From Schlesneria sp. (GTDB taxonomy: Bacteria; Planctomycetota; Planctomycetia; Planctomycetales; Planctomycetaceae), in assembly GCA_028291515.1 (NCBI GenBank), contig JAQGHU010000040.1, forward strand, positions 1-64,000: a stretch of DNA of 64,000 nucleotides, in the 5' to 3' direction. Positions within the stretch are counted from its first letter, which is position 1. Every line of letters starts with the position of its first letter. Of this stretch, positions 35,852 to 44,698 are shown one piece after another. A program made the translations under genes and the position numbers. Under the pieces are notes generated by a model. It saw only the letters and a list, made by a program, of their open reading frames with translations. It was not told the origin of the DNA and made no database searches.

Positions 35852-38341
35852 ATGAAGTCTGCGCTCCGTGCGAGTTTGCCACGAGGTTGTTTCCATCCCC
35901 TATTGGTTCTCTGCGTCGCTTTGACCGTGGCGATCACGGCGAAGTCTGGAATTGCGCAGACACGTGCCGCAGTCCCATCGGCAGCGAAACAGAAGGAACT
36001 AGCCAAATTACTTGAAGACGGCTACAGCTTACCTCGGCTGGATAGCACTGCGAAGAAGCAGGATGCGTTCGCGAAGCTGATGGAATCGTTGACCGATGAG
36101 AGTATGGGAGCCGACGAACGTTACGTCGTTCTGACGACTGCCATCTCACTGGCCAGCCAGACGGGCGATGCGGATGACTGGTTAAAAGCCGTGAACGCAT
36201 TGGTCGCGACTTTTGACGTTGATACGACAAAAGAAAAGACGCGGCTACTGACTGAGTTCCTAAAGGCCAGTAAGCCGGGCGCTCAGATCAAGCCGATCGC
36301 GGAAGAAGCCATGGAGATGTCTCAGGCTGCGGCCGCGGAGCATCAGTTCACTGAGGCTCTGTCCATACTCAGTGCCGTCGATCCGGTGCTACGCCGCGCG
36401 GCCGATGGGGCGGCATTGAAGCCAGTTATCGCAGAATTACGGACGGCGATTCTCAGTAGCGAAAAGCAGTGGAAGGCATACCAAAGTGCTGTCACAGTCT
36501 TGGCAACAAAGCCCGGCGATCCCGCGGCGAATCTGGCCGTTGGCCGCTGGCATCTAGCCGAAAGCGGCGATTGGGAGAAGGCGCTTCCGTTCATCTTGAA
36601 AGGCGGCGATCAAAAATGGAAAGCTGCCGCGGAACTGGAACAAAGCAATCCGACCGATGCGATGGCTCGAGTGGCAATCGGTGATGCCTGGTGGGAGATC
36701 GCGCAGAAGGAAACTGGATCCTTGAAAACTGCGATCCTAGCTCACACGGGCCGGTGGTATGAGCTGGCCCTGCCAGACCTCACGTCAGCCCTGAAGAAGC
36801 AACAACTGGCGAAACGCCTTGAAGAAATCTCGGCGTCGCAAAACGACGCAGCCACACGCCAATCGCCGAAGCAGTGGATTGATCTTCTCGAGTGGGCCGA
36901 AGGTGTCGATTGGGCACCTCGTGGCATTAACTGGAATGAGCATGTTGTTGGAAAGCCGGGTAAGGACGGAATCACATTGCGATCACCAAATTGGTCATGC
37001 TTTCCACTTCCGGCCATTATCGACGGCGACTACGAAATGGAGGTGGAGTTTAAGCGGGTCAGCGGATTGGAAACCGTCGGAGTCTATTTCCCCGTGGGCA
37101 CCAAAACGTTGATCTTCCGGGTGTCGCATGGGGGGGCCTACTCGGGCGTCGGATTCGTCGACGGCAAGATGTTTCGCGAACGCTCTGAAGAAGTTTCGAA
37201 CAATCAATTGCATCGTATTGTTATTCGTGTGAAGCACGACGATCAAAAAGCGAGCTTCGAAATCGATTGGAACGACGCTAAGAATTACATTCGGTGGGAG
37301 GGCTCCCCGACGTCGCTTTCAAATTCGGATAACTATACGACGACTGTGCTTCATCCTTGGATCGCGGGTTGGAGAAACCAAGTCGTATTTCAGAAAATGC
37401 AGGTGAGAATGACGTCGGGCACTATCCGTCGCGATGTGTTCACCAACACCGATCGTGAACAGGATCTGAAGAACGGATTTGTCAGACTCACTGGCGAGAA
37501 GGCGAGTGGGATATCTACGGGTGCCTGGCGGTTCGTCGTCAATCAATTGCCCGCAAATGATATGACGTCCGGTGACGTACCGTATGTTTGGCCAATGATT
37601 ACGCGCGACTTCAAACCCTGCGATGATTACTACGGTGCCCATGCGCCATCGCGCCTCAAATGTCCCATTCCACCAGGGGCTAAGAGTTTTTCCGTTGTCG
37701 GAAGCAATCATGCCAGTCGAAGTTCAAAATACGTGATTCTGATCGATGGAAAGCAAGTCCAAGAATCGGGGGTGACCAGTATCGCCGTCATGAAAGTGAA
37801 TATCCCCGAAAAAGCATCCCAGTTGGAACTCGTCGCCGATCCCGCCGGAAGCCCTAACTTTGAAAATACTTACTGGTGTTTTCCTCGATTCCACGCGGTG
37901 GCCGCCGACCGGTTGACGGATAAAATGCTGGACGGCAAACACGGCCCTCTCAAATTCAATATCGCATCCGGAACGGTTGCTTCCGGTGAAATGAGCCACA
38001 ATCAGCCGATCGAAAAATCACTCTCAACCCCGATTCACTTTCGGGACGCACAGCCGTGTGACGAATTTCTGTTTGGGCATGCTCCCTCTGTCGTGACGTA
38101 TCAGGTGCCGCCCGGCATGACTCGTTTCACCGCCATTGGTTATGACGTCATGAGCGACTCTGTAAAGTACGAAGTCTGGGCCGACGGAAATCGCATTTAC
38201 GAAAGTCCACAAGTTGGAATTGTCTCCATTGATGTCAAGCTGCCGCCCGGCGCCAAGACGATCGACTTGAAGGTCAACCCTCTTGGCAACTACGCAGGTG
38301 ACTACAGCATGTGGTGTTACCCGCGGTTGTATCGGAAATGA
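35852..38341 (+). CDS. Exported protein with two C-terminal NPCBM domains
   Basis: 829 residues. A signal peptide is likely (LLVLCVALTVAITAKSGIAQ). Residues 40-330 are helical and TPR-like (AVTVLATKPGDPAANLAVGRW, ALPFILKGGDQKWKAAAEL). A beta-rich region follows (GDYEMEVEFKRVSGLETVGVYF). The C-terminal third contains two NPCBM/NEW2-like carbohydrate-binding modules with related openings, RDFKPCDDYYGAHAPS and RDAQPCDEFLFGHAPS. It may bind cell-surface or environmental polysaccharide. No catalytic domain is recognised. A DUF1559 relic lies directly downstream. Confidence 0.8.
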   Translation: MKSALRASLPRGCFHPLLVLCVALTVAITAKSGIAQTRAAVPSAAKQKELAKLLEDGYSLPRLDSTAKKQDAFAKLMESLTDESMGADERYVVLTTAISLASQTGDADDWLKAVNALVATFDVDTTKEKTRLLTEFLKASKPGAQIKPIAEEAMEMSQAAAAEHQFTEALSILSAVDPVLRRAADGAALKPVIAELRTAILSSEKQWKAYQSAVTVLATKPGDPAANLAVGRWHLAESGDWEKALPFILKGGDQKWKAAAELEQSNPTDAMARVAIGDAWWEIAQKETGSLKTAILAHTGRWYELALPDLTSALKKQQLAKRLEEISASQNDAATRQSPKQWIDLLEWAEGVDWAPRGINWNEHVVGKPGKDGITLRSPNWSCFPLPAIIDGDYEMEVEFKRVSGLETVGVYFPVGTKTLIFRVSHGGAYSGVGFVDGKMFRERSEEVSNNQLHRIVIRVKHDDQKASFEIDWNDAKNYIRWEGSPTSLSNSDNYTTTVLHPWIAGWRNQVVFQKMQVRMTSGTIRRDVFTNTDREQDLKNGFVRLTGEKASGISTGAWRFVVNQLPANDMTSGDVPYVWPMITRDFKPCDDYYGAHAPSRLKCPIPPGAKSFSVVGSNHASRSSKYVILIDGKQVQESGVTSIAVMKVNIPEKASQLELVADPAGSPNFENTYWCFPRFHAVAADRLTDKMLDGKHGPLKFNIASGTVASGEMSHNQPIEKSLSTPIHFRDAQPCDEFLFGHAPSVVTYQVPPGMTRFTAIGYDVMSDSVKYEVWADGNRIYESPQVGIVSIDVKLPPGAKTIDLKVNPLGNYAGDYSMWCYPRLYRK

Positions 38342-38399
38342 GATTGAAATCGCTAGCGGCGATCGTACGCAAGATGGCATCTCTGTTGGAAAGCAATTG

Positions 38400-38734
38400 A
38401 TGAAGCTCTCATTCGTGCGCGGTGCGGGATGCGTTCCCCTGCTTGTCCTGACAATGGTCACGGGGCTCTCAAGCCAAAGGACTCGACCGCGGAGCTGAAG
38501 CAGATTGGGTTGGGACTGCACAACTACCACGACAAATTTGCAGCTTTCCCCTTCGGCGGCTCATCAATCAACGGCGGGGTAATCTTTCCCGCATGGCAAA
38601 CGCAATTGCTTCCATTTGTCGAACAGGAAGCACTGTATTGTCGACTCGACCATGAGGACGTCGCGAGCCAAGGTACTGTCCGCGCAACTCTTGCTCAACG
38701 CAAGATCTCCGACTTGGATAGAGTTGAGCGATGA
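38400..38734 (+). pseudogene. DUF1559 gene relic
   Basis: ATG 38400 (site GGAAAG) opens a secretion signal-like start (KLSFVRGAGCVPLLVLTMVT) that stops at 38498. A second frame, ending at 38734, carries LKQIGLGLHNYHDKFAAFP and PAWQTQLLPFVEQEALY, the hallmark of DUF1559 planctomycete proteins. A normal family member is about 300 residues and starts with a prepilin helix. Here only a central piece is present, the frames disagree between about 38462 and 38495, and the C-terminus is not family-like. This is a decayed or truncated copy. Confidence 0.75.
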
Positions 38735-38772
38735 AGCAATTTGACCAATTTTAGATTTCCAAAACTCGCCCC

Positions 38773-38806
38773 TTGACATATTCCCGTATCGGAATATTAT
38801 TAAGCC
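38773..38806 (+). promoter_or_regulatory. Promoter with operator; start codon at the expected transcription start
   Basis: TTGACA (38773-38778) and TATTAT (38795-38800) are separated by 16 bases, close to a sigma-70 consensus. The ArsR start codon begins at 38807, seven bases after the -10 box, so the transcript should be leaderless. Between and over the boxes lies ATATTCC-CGTATC-GGAATAT (38778-38797), a perfect 7-base inverted repeat well placed as an operator for the encoded regulator. Confidence 0.75.
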
Positions 38807-39154
38807 ATGTCACGAGCAGCCACCACATCCGATGTTTTCAATGCCATTGCCGAACCACGGCGGCGTGAGATTATTGGATTGCTGGCTGGCGGACAGGCTC
38901 GATCCGTGAATGACCTGGTCGAGGCGATGGGGCTTGCTCAACCCGCGGTGTCCAAACACCTCGGAGTGCTGCGCGAGGTCGGCGTCGTCTCGGTGCAACA
39001 AGATGGACAGCGTCGTCTGTATTCGTTGAATGCGTCGGAGTTAAAAGCCGTGCATGACTGGGCCAGTCAGTTTGAGCGGTTCTGGTCGGCACAGGTCGAC
39101 CGAATCAAGGAACGGGCCGAGCGGAAGGCTGCGGAAGTGGCCAAAAAGAACTAG
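38807..39154 (+). CDS. ArsR-family transcriptional regulator
   Basis: 115 residues. The winged helix is clear: VFNAIAEPRRREIIGLLAGGQARSVNDL, LAQPAVSKHLGVLREVGVV and QDGQRRLYSLNASELKAVHDW. It lacks the CxC metal site of the classic ArsR/SmtB sensors, placing it with the SRPBCC-associated subgroup. The C-terminus is Lys/Glu-rich. It probably represses its own operon by binding the palindrome at 38778-38797. It leads the genes for SRPBCC, DUF899 and a small membrane protein. Confidence 0.9.
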   Translation: MSRAATTSDVFNAIAEPRRREIIGLLAGGQARSVNDLVEAMGLAQPAVSKHLGVLREVGVVSVQQDGQRRLYSLNASELKAVHDWASQFERFWSAQVDRIKERAERKAAEVAKKN

Positions 39155-39174
39155 CAACCATTCTGGAGATCAAC

Positions 39175-39645
39175 ATGGTGACAGCGACAGCAACCGAGGC
39201 TGTGCAAACCCTTCTTATCGTGAAAGAAGTGTCTATCAACGCTCCGATCGCAATTGCATTCGAAGCAATCCTGGAGGAAATAGGGCCGGAAAACGCGATA
39301 CCGGGTTCGCCAATGCCAATGGTCCTGGAAGCCTGGCCGGGTGGACGCTGGTATCGAGATCTCGGCAACAATTCGGGCCACTTCTGGGGTCACGTCCAAG
39401 TGATCAAGCCCCCGACACTGCTCGAAATTTGCGGGCCGCTATTTATGTCATATGCCAGTGCTAATCACTTGCAGTATCGATTGGTGGCTGCAGGAGCCAC
39501 GACGAAACTGACGCTGACCCATCGCGCGATCGGAATGATCTCGGACCAGCATCGCGAGGGAGTTTCCCAAGGCTGGGGACAGGCATTGGAAAAGATTCGT
39601 GATCACGCAGAACGCCAATCAAACAGCAAAAAGGAGACGAAGTAA
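39175..39645 (+). CDS. SRPBCC-domain protein
   Basis: 156 residues, ATG 39175 with GGAGAT upstream. VKEVSINAPIAIAFEAILEEIG and the later PMVLEAWPGGRWYRDLG match the START/AHSA1-like SRPBCC fold with a hydrophobic cavity. Family members bind lipids or small hydrophobic ligands, sometimes as co-chaperones. The coupled position after an ArsR regulator is common for this subgroup, and its ligand may be the signal or substrate. Its stop overlaps the DUF899 start (TAATG). Confidence 0.85.
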   Translation: MVTATATEAVQTLLIVKEVSINAPIAIAFEAILEEIGPENAIPGSPMPMVLEAWPGGRWYRDLGNNSGHFWGHVQVIKPPTLLEICGPLFMSYASANHLQYRLVAAGATTKLTLTHRAIGMISDQHREGVSQGWGQALEKIRDHAERQSNSKKETK

Positions 39646-40400
39646 TGACCACGCATCCCGTCGTTTCTCAGGCAGAGTGGCTGACACGCCGCAAGGAACT
39701 TTTGAAGGAAGAGAAAGAGTTCACGCAACAGCGAGACGAGTTGAGCGCCAAGCGGCGTGAGCTTCCGTGGGTCAAGGTCGACAAGTCGTATGTTTTTGAC
39801 GGACCCGATGGTCCTGTGGCCCTGGCCGACTTGTTCGATGGCCGCAGTCAACTGCTGGTCTATCACTTCATGTTTGCCCCGGAGTGGTCTCAAGGGTGCA
39901 AGTCGTGTTCGTTCCTGGCCGACAACTACGAACCTTCCGTTCTTCATCTGCAGCACCGCGACACAACATTGGTCACGGTCTCGCGCGCTCCACTCGACAA
40001 GTTGCAAGCATTTCGCGAACGGATGGGCTGGAACTTTACCTGGGTCTCGTCGTTCAAGAATGACTTCAACAAAGACTTTGGCGTCTACTTCACGGACGAA
40101 GAACGCAATTCCGGTCTGTCGATCTACAACTACGTTTCGGGACCGTATCCGATCAGCGATCTACCAGGCCTCAGCGTGTTCACTCGCGACAGTTCGGGAA
40201 ACGTGTTTCATACGTATTCAACGTATGCTCGCGGCTTGGACATTTTTATCAACACCTACAACCTGCTCGATGTCACGCCGAAAGGCCGCGACGAAGAGGG
40301 GATGACCAATATGGACTGGTTGCGTCACCACGACCGATACGATGATCCAAACTTCGTCGACCCGTGGTTGGAAAAGCAACCCGCAGCAGCGAAAGCGTAG
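39645..40400 (+). CDS. DUF899 thioredoxin-like protein
   Basis: 251 residues. ATG 39645 overlaps the stop of the SRPBCC gene. The DUF899 signatures are present: KELLKEEKEFTQQRDELS, RRELPWVKVDKSYVFDGPDG, HFMFAPEWSQGCKSCSFLAD and the C-terminal WLRHHDRYDDPNF. The fold is thioredoxin-like, and the CKSC pair (CxxC) resembles a redox centre. Function is unknown; a stress-linked oxidoreductase is possible given the operon. Confidence 0.88.
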   Translation: MTTHPVVSQAEWLTRRKELLKEEKEFTQQRDELSAKRRELPWVKVDKSYVFDGPDGPVALADLFDGRSQLLVYHFMFAPEWSQGCKSCSFLADNYEPSVLHLQHRDTTLVTVSRAPLDKLQAFRERMGWNFTWVSSFKNDFNKDFGVYFTDEERNSGLSIYNYVSGPYPISDLPGLSVFTRDSSGNVFHTYSTYARGLDIFINTYNLLDVTPKGRDEEGMTNMDWLRHHDRYDDPNFVDPWLEKQPAAAKA

Positions 40401-40436
40401 TGATCACAAGAGGTGTTTGTTCCGGGAGACAACGCG

Positions 40437-40784
40437 ATGTGCAATTGCCATAACCGCGCGGCGGACGCTCAACCCAACGAGCAAACTCCGATGCTGGAAC
40501 AAAAGACGCCTCGTGGTTCAGCCTATGCAGCAGGCCGCAAGTTTCTGGCAGTGCTGGTTCCGGGCCTACTTTGGGCGCTAATCCCAAAGTGCCCGGCCTG
40601 CCTGGCGGCGTACATCGCTCTGGCGACAGGCCTGTCGGTGTCTGTCTCGGTGGCGAGTCACTTGCGATACGTTTTGATCGCAATTTTCTTGGTGACCGTG
40701 TCGGTGCTCGCGTGGAGCCAGATGAGAAGATGGGTGACCATGAAAATGCTCATCGACCGCAAGTGGACTCGGCCAACTATCTGA
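40437..40784 (+). CDS. Small membrane protein with Cys motifs, last gene of ArsR operon
   Basis: 115 residues from ATG 40437, after GGGAGACAACGCG. The N-terminus MCNCHNRAADAQ is Cys/His-rich (CNCH) and soluble. Two membrane helices follow, with a conserved-looking ALIPKCPACLAAYIALATGL at the first helix and a KCPAC pair. I do not recognise a named family. Its place suggests a membrane partner for the DUF899/SRPBCC proteins, perhaps in metal or thiol handling. After it, 40785-40930 holds no gene that I can support. Confidence 0.65.
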   Translation: MCNCHNRAADAQPNEQTPMLEQKTPRGSAYAAGRKFLAVLVPGLLWALIPKCPACLAAYIALATGLSVSVSVASHLRYVLIAIFLVTVSVLAWSQMRRWVTMKMLIDRKWTRPTI

Positions 40785-40930
40785 CCGAGTAGAAACAGGC
40801 AACGGTTCCGTCGGGACACTTCACTTACGACCTCCAGTGAAGCGACCGATTTGCTGGATCCCCAAGACGGGAGAGGGACTCCAGAACAGATCGGTCGTGT
40901 GCGAGCATCGATTTATCAACGGGTCTCGTC

Positions 40931-43537
40931 TCACGTAAACCACAACGCCCAGATCATCGCGTTGTATCCCGCGTGAATCAGCATCGACGACCACAGGCGG
41001 CCGGTCTTTTCCGTAGTCCATGCGGTGACTGTTCCCAGGACGATCAAAGCGGGGAAACTGGCGACGGGATGCAGGGTCACAAACAGGAGAGTGGTCACGA
41101 CGATGCTGGGAGCGATACTCCAGTTCCGGCGAAGCGTTCGATACAACACTCCACGGAAGGCCCATTCTTCGAAGATGGGGGCGGCGACGACATAGAGCAC
41201 CAGCCAATACCACTTGTCGTAGATGCTGCGGCGAACAATGACGTTCCCCACCGACTGCGACAGTACGTCGATGTTCAACCACTGCAGCGAGATCGTCAGC
41301 AGCAGTCCGGCGGCACAGCAAGCGGCGAGGCCCACAACGATTCGTTTTCCGACTCCAGCGTGAATAGGCAATTCCGGGAGAGTGAGTTTGTTGCGATACA
41401 TCCAGATCGCACAGATGGCACTCGCCATGATGGCACCAGCACAGTACGAAGCTGTCATGATCGCGGCCGCACTGAATTCGGGCCGTTCCAGCAGGAAGGC
41501 GCGAGCTGCTCCCATGAGCGCTTGGAACCCGATGATCAGCAGAAGTCCGTGCATCGGATAGACTTTTTTCGGCGGTGTCGCGACAGGGTCGCTGAGCCAG
41601 GGAAGCTCGACCAGTTGCCGTTCACGGATCGCGGCCGCGAGAATTGTCAGCATGGCCAGCGAACTGAGTTGCCCCCACCAGCTTTGGTTATAGATCGCCA
41701 GAGAGACGTCGCTGATCATCAGCATTGGGATCAACAAGTTTCGCTGACCGTATGGAGCAACTTGATCGTTATTGATCGTTGTCGCCAGAGCAGTCAGGCC
41801 GAAGATCACTTCTGCCAGCAGCCAGATCGCAGCCAGCAGGTAGGGAACGCGAATCAGAATCGTTAAGGCGTCGCCAGGTCGCATCGCCACTGCGGCTCCG
41901 ATGAACGGAATGCTGACAGCAATTGCGATCGCACCCCAGACACGAGCATTTGTGCGAACGATATCGGCCAATGGACGCGGCTGACATTGCAGCATCCACA
42001 GATATTTTGCCTCACTCGTCATCGACTGGATGGACGCGACCATCAGCATGTAGGCCACAGCAACCAGGATGGCCACCGAAACCTGTGGAGCCCCCTGCGT
42101 CGCCAGATCGATCACCTTGTGGTAGCCGCTGAAATAGAGCATCACGATGATCGCGATCGGCGTCGTGATCACTTGCGCCAGATGCTCGGGATGACGACGA
42201 AGCAACAACCCGACCTTCCAAGCCCCGACACCCAGCCATAGCGGCCGTGATGTTGTCTCCACGGCAGCTTTGTGATGTCCACGAGCGGCTTCGTTTGCTG
42301 TGGCTAAACCATTTCGAGTCAATGCGACAGCGAACTGGACCGCTCCTAACGCGGCCACGCACGCCGTCAGGGGAGCGACCAGCCACCAGGCTGGGGCTTG
42401 AGCCATCATGGCCTCAGTTCCGATCCCCGCAGTGAATGGGTTCCATCGCGCCCATCCAGGCAACACGCCGGCCAGGCCGATGAAAGATTCGATGAGAAAC
42501 TTCGAATTATTGCTGAGCATAACCGCCAGGATCGAAATGCTGCCAAAAGAGGCCACACCTGCGACGACGGCCCCACGGGTAGCTCGCCGCAGTCGCTGGA
42601 TCATGAAGATCTCGATGACAAGGCGAACAGCGGCGGCGGTCACGGCTGCTGCCAGACCAAGCAGCAGACCAAGTCCTAATCCCTCTAGAAACGTGGCTCC
42701 GCAAGTCCACAGAGCACAGGCGTAAAATAAGCTGGTGATCGGTGCCGCGGGATTGTCACAGACCAGTTCCATCAATTTTGAACTGAATAGAACATGTCGC
42801 GAAACGGGAAATTGCCACAGCCACGTTAATGAAGGATCGACACCCGAGAGCTGTCGACTCATCAAGCCGATTGACATGCACAGGATTGCCATGTTGATCA
42901 GCGCTACATAAGTGCCAGTCGCCTGCATGGCCGTCAGGCGGCCCGCCGGTGTCAGTACGGCCATGGAACCGCCCCAGCGGGGATCTGCAGGCCGCAATTC
43001 GAATGCGGCTAAGCCCTGCTTTTCGAATCGTTCCTTGGCTAAAGCCCTGCTGGCGTCAGTCAGCCAGTTCGCCCCACTGGAATACTCGCTGCTGATCGCG
43101 CTGTCGATCGCATTGGTTCGTTCGGTGGCGTCTGCGATGCTGGAGGCTTGCTGCAAGCGATCGAAGCATTCCTGTGAGACCCTCAGGACCGCTGCGTCAT
43201 TCGATTCCGAGAATCGCACGGCATCGACAATGACGAACATCGTCATCAGGCTCATCATGATCATGCCGAACAGGGCCATGGCTGGTAGCCATAGTCCCAG
43301 TCCTCGCGACATGAATGACTTCTGCTGGGATCGATGCCGTGTCCCCAGGCGTGGTGACGCTGCCGTTGGCGTGACGCCGTCGATCGCCGGTTCCGACTTG
43401 GCGTCGCCACTGGCATCCGTTGCAGCGGCAGACTTCTTCAGCTTGGGCAATTTCATGTCTCGACTGCGATTGATTGCTCGCTGCATGGCGGTTCGCCCGA
43501 ACAAAATCAGCGTCGACGTTGTGGAGATCCGGCTCAT
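40931..43537 (-). CDS. ABC-2 type permease fused to a CPBP intramembrane protease
   Basis: 868 residues. The N-terminal 50 residues are basic and Ala-rich, then one helix and a long extracytoplasmic loop (about 110-200) precede a bundle of about six more helices, as in NatB-type exporter permeases. A further set of helices leads to a C-terminal CPBP (Rce1-like) protease with EEWAFR (Glu790, Glu791, Arg795), FVTLHP (His823) and HAGYN (His855, Asn859), so the catalytic residues are intact. Its ATG overlaps the ATPase stop (ATGA), so the two form one unit. It may export and process a peptide or prenylated substrate. Confidence 0.82.
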   Translation of the reverse strand: MSRISTTSTLILFGRTAMQRAINRSRDMKLPKLKKSAAATDASGDAKSEPAIDGVTPTAASPRLGTRHRSQQKSFMSRGLGLWLPAMALFGMIMMSLMTMFVIVDAVRFSESNDAAVLRVSQECFDRLQQASSIADATERTNAIDSAISSEYSSGANWLTDASRALAKERFEKQGLAAFELRPADPRWGGSMAVLTPAGRLTAMQATGTYVALINMAILCMSIGLMSRQLSGVDPSLTWLWQFPVSRHVLFSSKLMELVCDNPAAPITSLFYACALWTCGATFLEGLGLGLLLGLAAAVTAAAVRLVIEIFMIQRLRRATRGAVVAGVASFGSISILAVMLSNNSKFLIESFIGLAGVLPGWARWNPFTAGIGTEAMMAQAPAWWLVAPLTACVAALGAVQFAVALTRNGLATANEAARGHHKAAVETTSRPLWLGVGAWKVGLLLRRHPEHLAQVITTPIAIIVMLYFSGYHKVIDLATQGAPQVSVAILVAVAYMLMVASIQSMTSEAKYLWMLQCQPRPLADIVRTNARVWGAIAIAVSIPFIGAAVAMRPGDALTILIRVPYLLAAIWLLAEVIFGLTALATTINNDQVAPYGQRNLLIPMLMISDVSLAIYNQSWWGQLSSLAMLTILAAAIRERQLVELPWLSDPVATPPKKVYPMHGLLLIIGFQALMGAARAFLLERPEFSAAAIMTASYCAGAIMASAICAIWMYRNKLTLPELPIHAGVGKRIVVGLAACCAAGLLLTISLQWLNIDVLSQSVGNVIVRRSIYDKWYWLVLYVVAAPIFEEWAFRGVLYRTLRRNWSIAPSIVVTTLLFVTLHPVASFPALIVLGTVTAWTTEKTGRLWSSMLIHAGYNAMIWALWFT

Positions 43538-44328
43538 GACAAGACTCCTTCCTTGGCAAAGCAGCCCACCGCATGATCTGTTGCCGACTCGGTCAGCCGG
43601 AAGAACAGCGATTCCAGGCTTTCACTGGTCCCGAAGCGGCTCTGCAGATCGCTCAGCGTTCCTTCTGCAGCCAGCTTGCCATGGTGAACGACGGCAATCC
43701 GATTGCAGAGCCGCTGTGCCTGGTCGAGCAAGTGCGTCGAGAACAGCACAGTTCGACCTGCGAAGGCGACTTCACGCATTAGTTCATGCAGCACCACTGT
43801 CCCGTGTGGATCCAACCCGTTGGTTGGTTCATCGAGTACCAGCAGTTCCGGTTCGTGCAGCATCGCACAGATCAGGCCGAGCTTTTTCTTCATGCCGCGC
43901 GAATAGTTTTCGGCGAACTCGTCGAGAGCATCCGTCAGCAAGAGCCGTTCAGCCAAATCCGCACTGCGCCCCTCAATGAGTAGTGGGTGCAGGCCATGCA
44001 TCTCACCAACAAATCGAATGACTTCGCGGCCACGCATGTAGTCGTAAAACACCGGTTCATCGGGCAGATAGCCAACGATCCGCTTCACCTCGACACTGTC
44101 GCGGAAGGCGGAAAGGCCTCCAACGGTCAGTTCGCCGCGGGTCGGTTGCAGCATTCCCATCAGCATCTTCATCAGTGTCGTTTTGCCGGCACCGTTAGGC
44201 CCCAGCAGCGCGAAGATTCCGCCCGCCGGAATGTCTAATGTCAGACCATCGACGGCGGTGAATTCGCCGTAACGCTTGCTGATATCGAGAATTCGAACGA
44301 TCGGTTGCATCATTTCTGGTCCTTCCAA
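43534..44328 (-). CDS. ABC transporter ATP-binding protein (NatA-like)
   Basis: 264 residues with all ATPase motifs: Walker A GPNGAGKTT near residue 40, Q-loop, signature YSRGMKKKLG, Walker B LLVLDEPTNGLDPHG and switch His in LFSTHLLD. The size and the signature RGMKKKLG are typical of NatA/CcmA-type exporters. It pairs with the downstream permease-CPBP fusion through a four-base overlap. The substrate is unknown; sodium, bacteriocin and lipid exporters use this type. Confidence 0.93.
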   Translation of the reverse strand: MEGPEMMQPIVRILDISKRYGEFTAVDGLTLDIPAGGIFALLGPNGAGKTTLMKMLMGMLQPTRGELTVGGLSAFRDSVEVKRIVGYLPDEPVFYDYMRGREVIRFVGEMHGLHPLLIEGRSADLAERLLLTDALDEFAENYSRGMKKKLGLICAMLHEPELLVLDEPTNGLDPHGTVVLHELMREVAFAGRTVLFSTHLLDQAQRLCNRIAVVHHGKLAAEGTLSDLQSRFGTSESLESLFFRLTESATDHAVGCFAKEGVLS

Positions 44329-44698
44329 AGCTGCGGTAATGGCCCGACTGCTTCTCGAAGCGAAATCCGCACCGACTTGTTACAGAGTTAAATTTTGATT
44401 GTCAGCAAAAAAACAAAACAAGCACAAACAAAAACGCTGTAATCACTTACAGACGGCTCCATTTTTTCGATCGCGCTAGAGCCGTTTGCCACCGATAGCG
44501 ATCGCAAAAATCAGCTTTCTCAAAGTGCGTTCTGTGAATTGGCTAACAGAACTCGACCTCACGCTGCGATATGGTCGCGCGGTGAACGGGTGGATTTCTT
44601 GATCGCCGCGAAGCGCCAGATTCTGTCGTAATCGCAGGAACCTGAGCGACTGCCAGGTCGCCAACTCAGAGGAAGAACAATTGGAAGGACCGGCATCA
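44329..44698. promoter_or_regulatory. Divergent intergenic region with two palindromes
   Basis: About 370 bases separate the ABC exporter (minus) from the next small gene (plus). An A-rich track (44404-44434) is followed by CTGTAA-TCAC-TTACAG (44437-44452), a perfect 6-base inverted repeat, and ACGGCTC (44453-44459) pairs with GAGCCGT (44479-44485). TGTAAnnnnTTACA resembles GntR/YtrA-type operators. No regulator gene is adjacent, and no reliable promoter pair was found. Confidence 0.5.

Noticed and set aside
40973-41866. 297-residue plus-strand frame
   Set aside because: Antisense to the permease-CPBP fusion and very rich in Asp, Gln and His, as expected for the reverse of membrane-helix codons.
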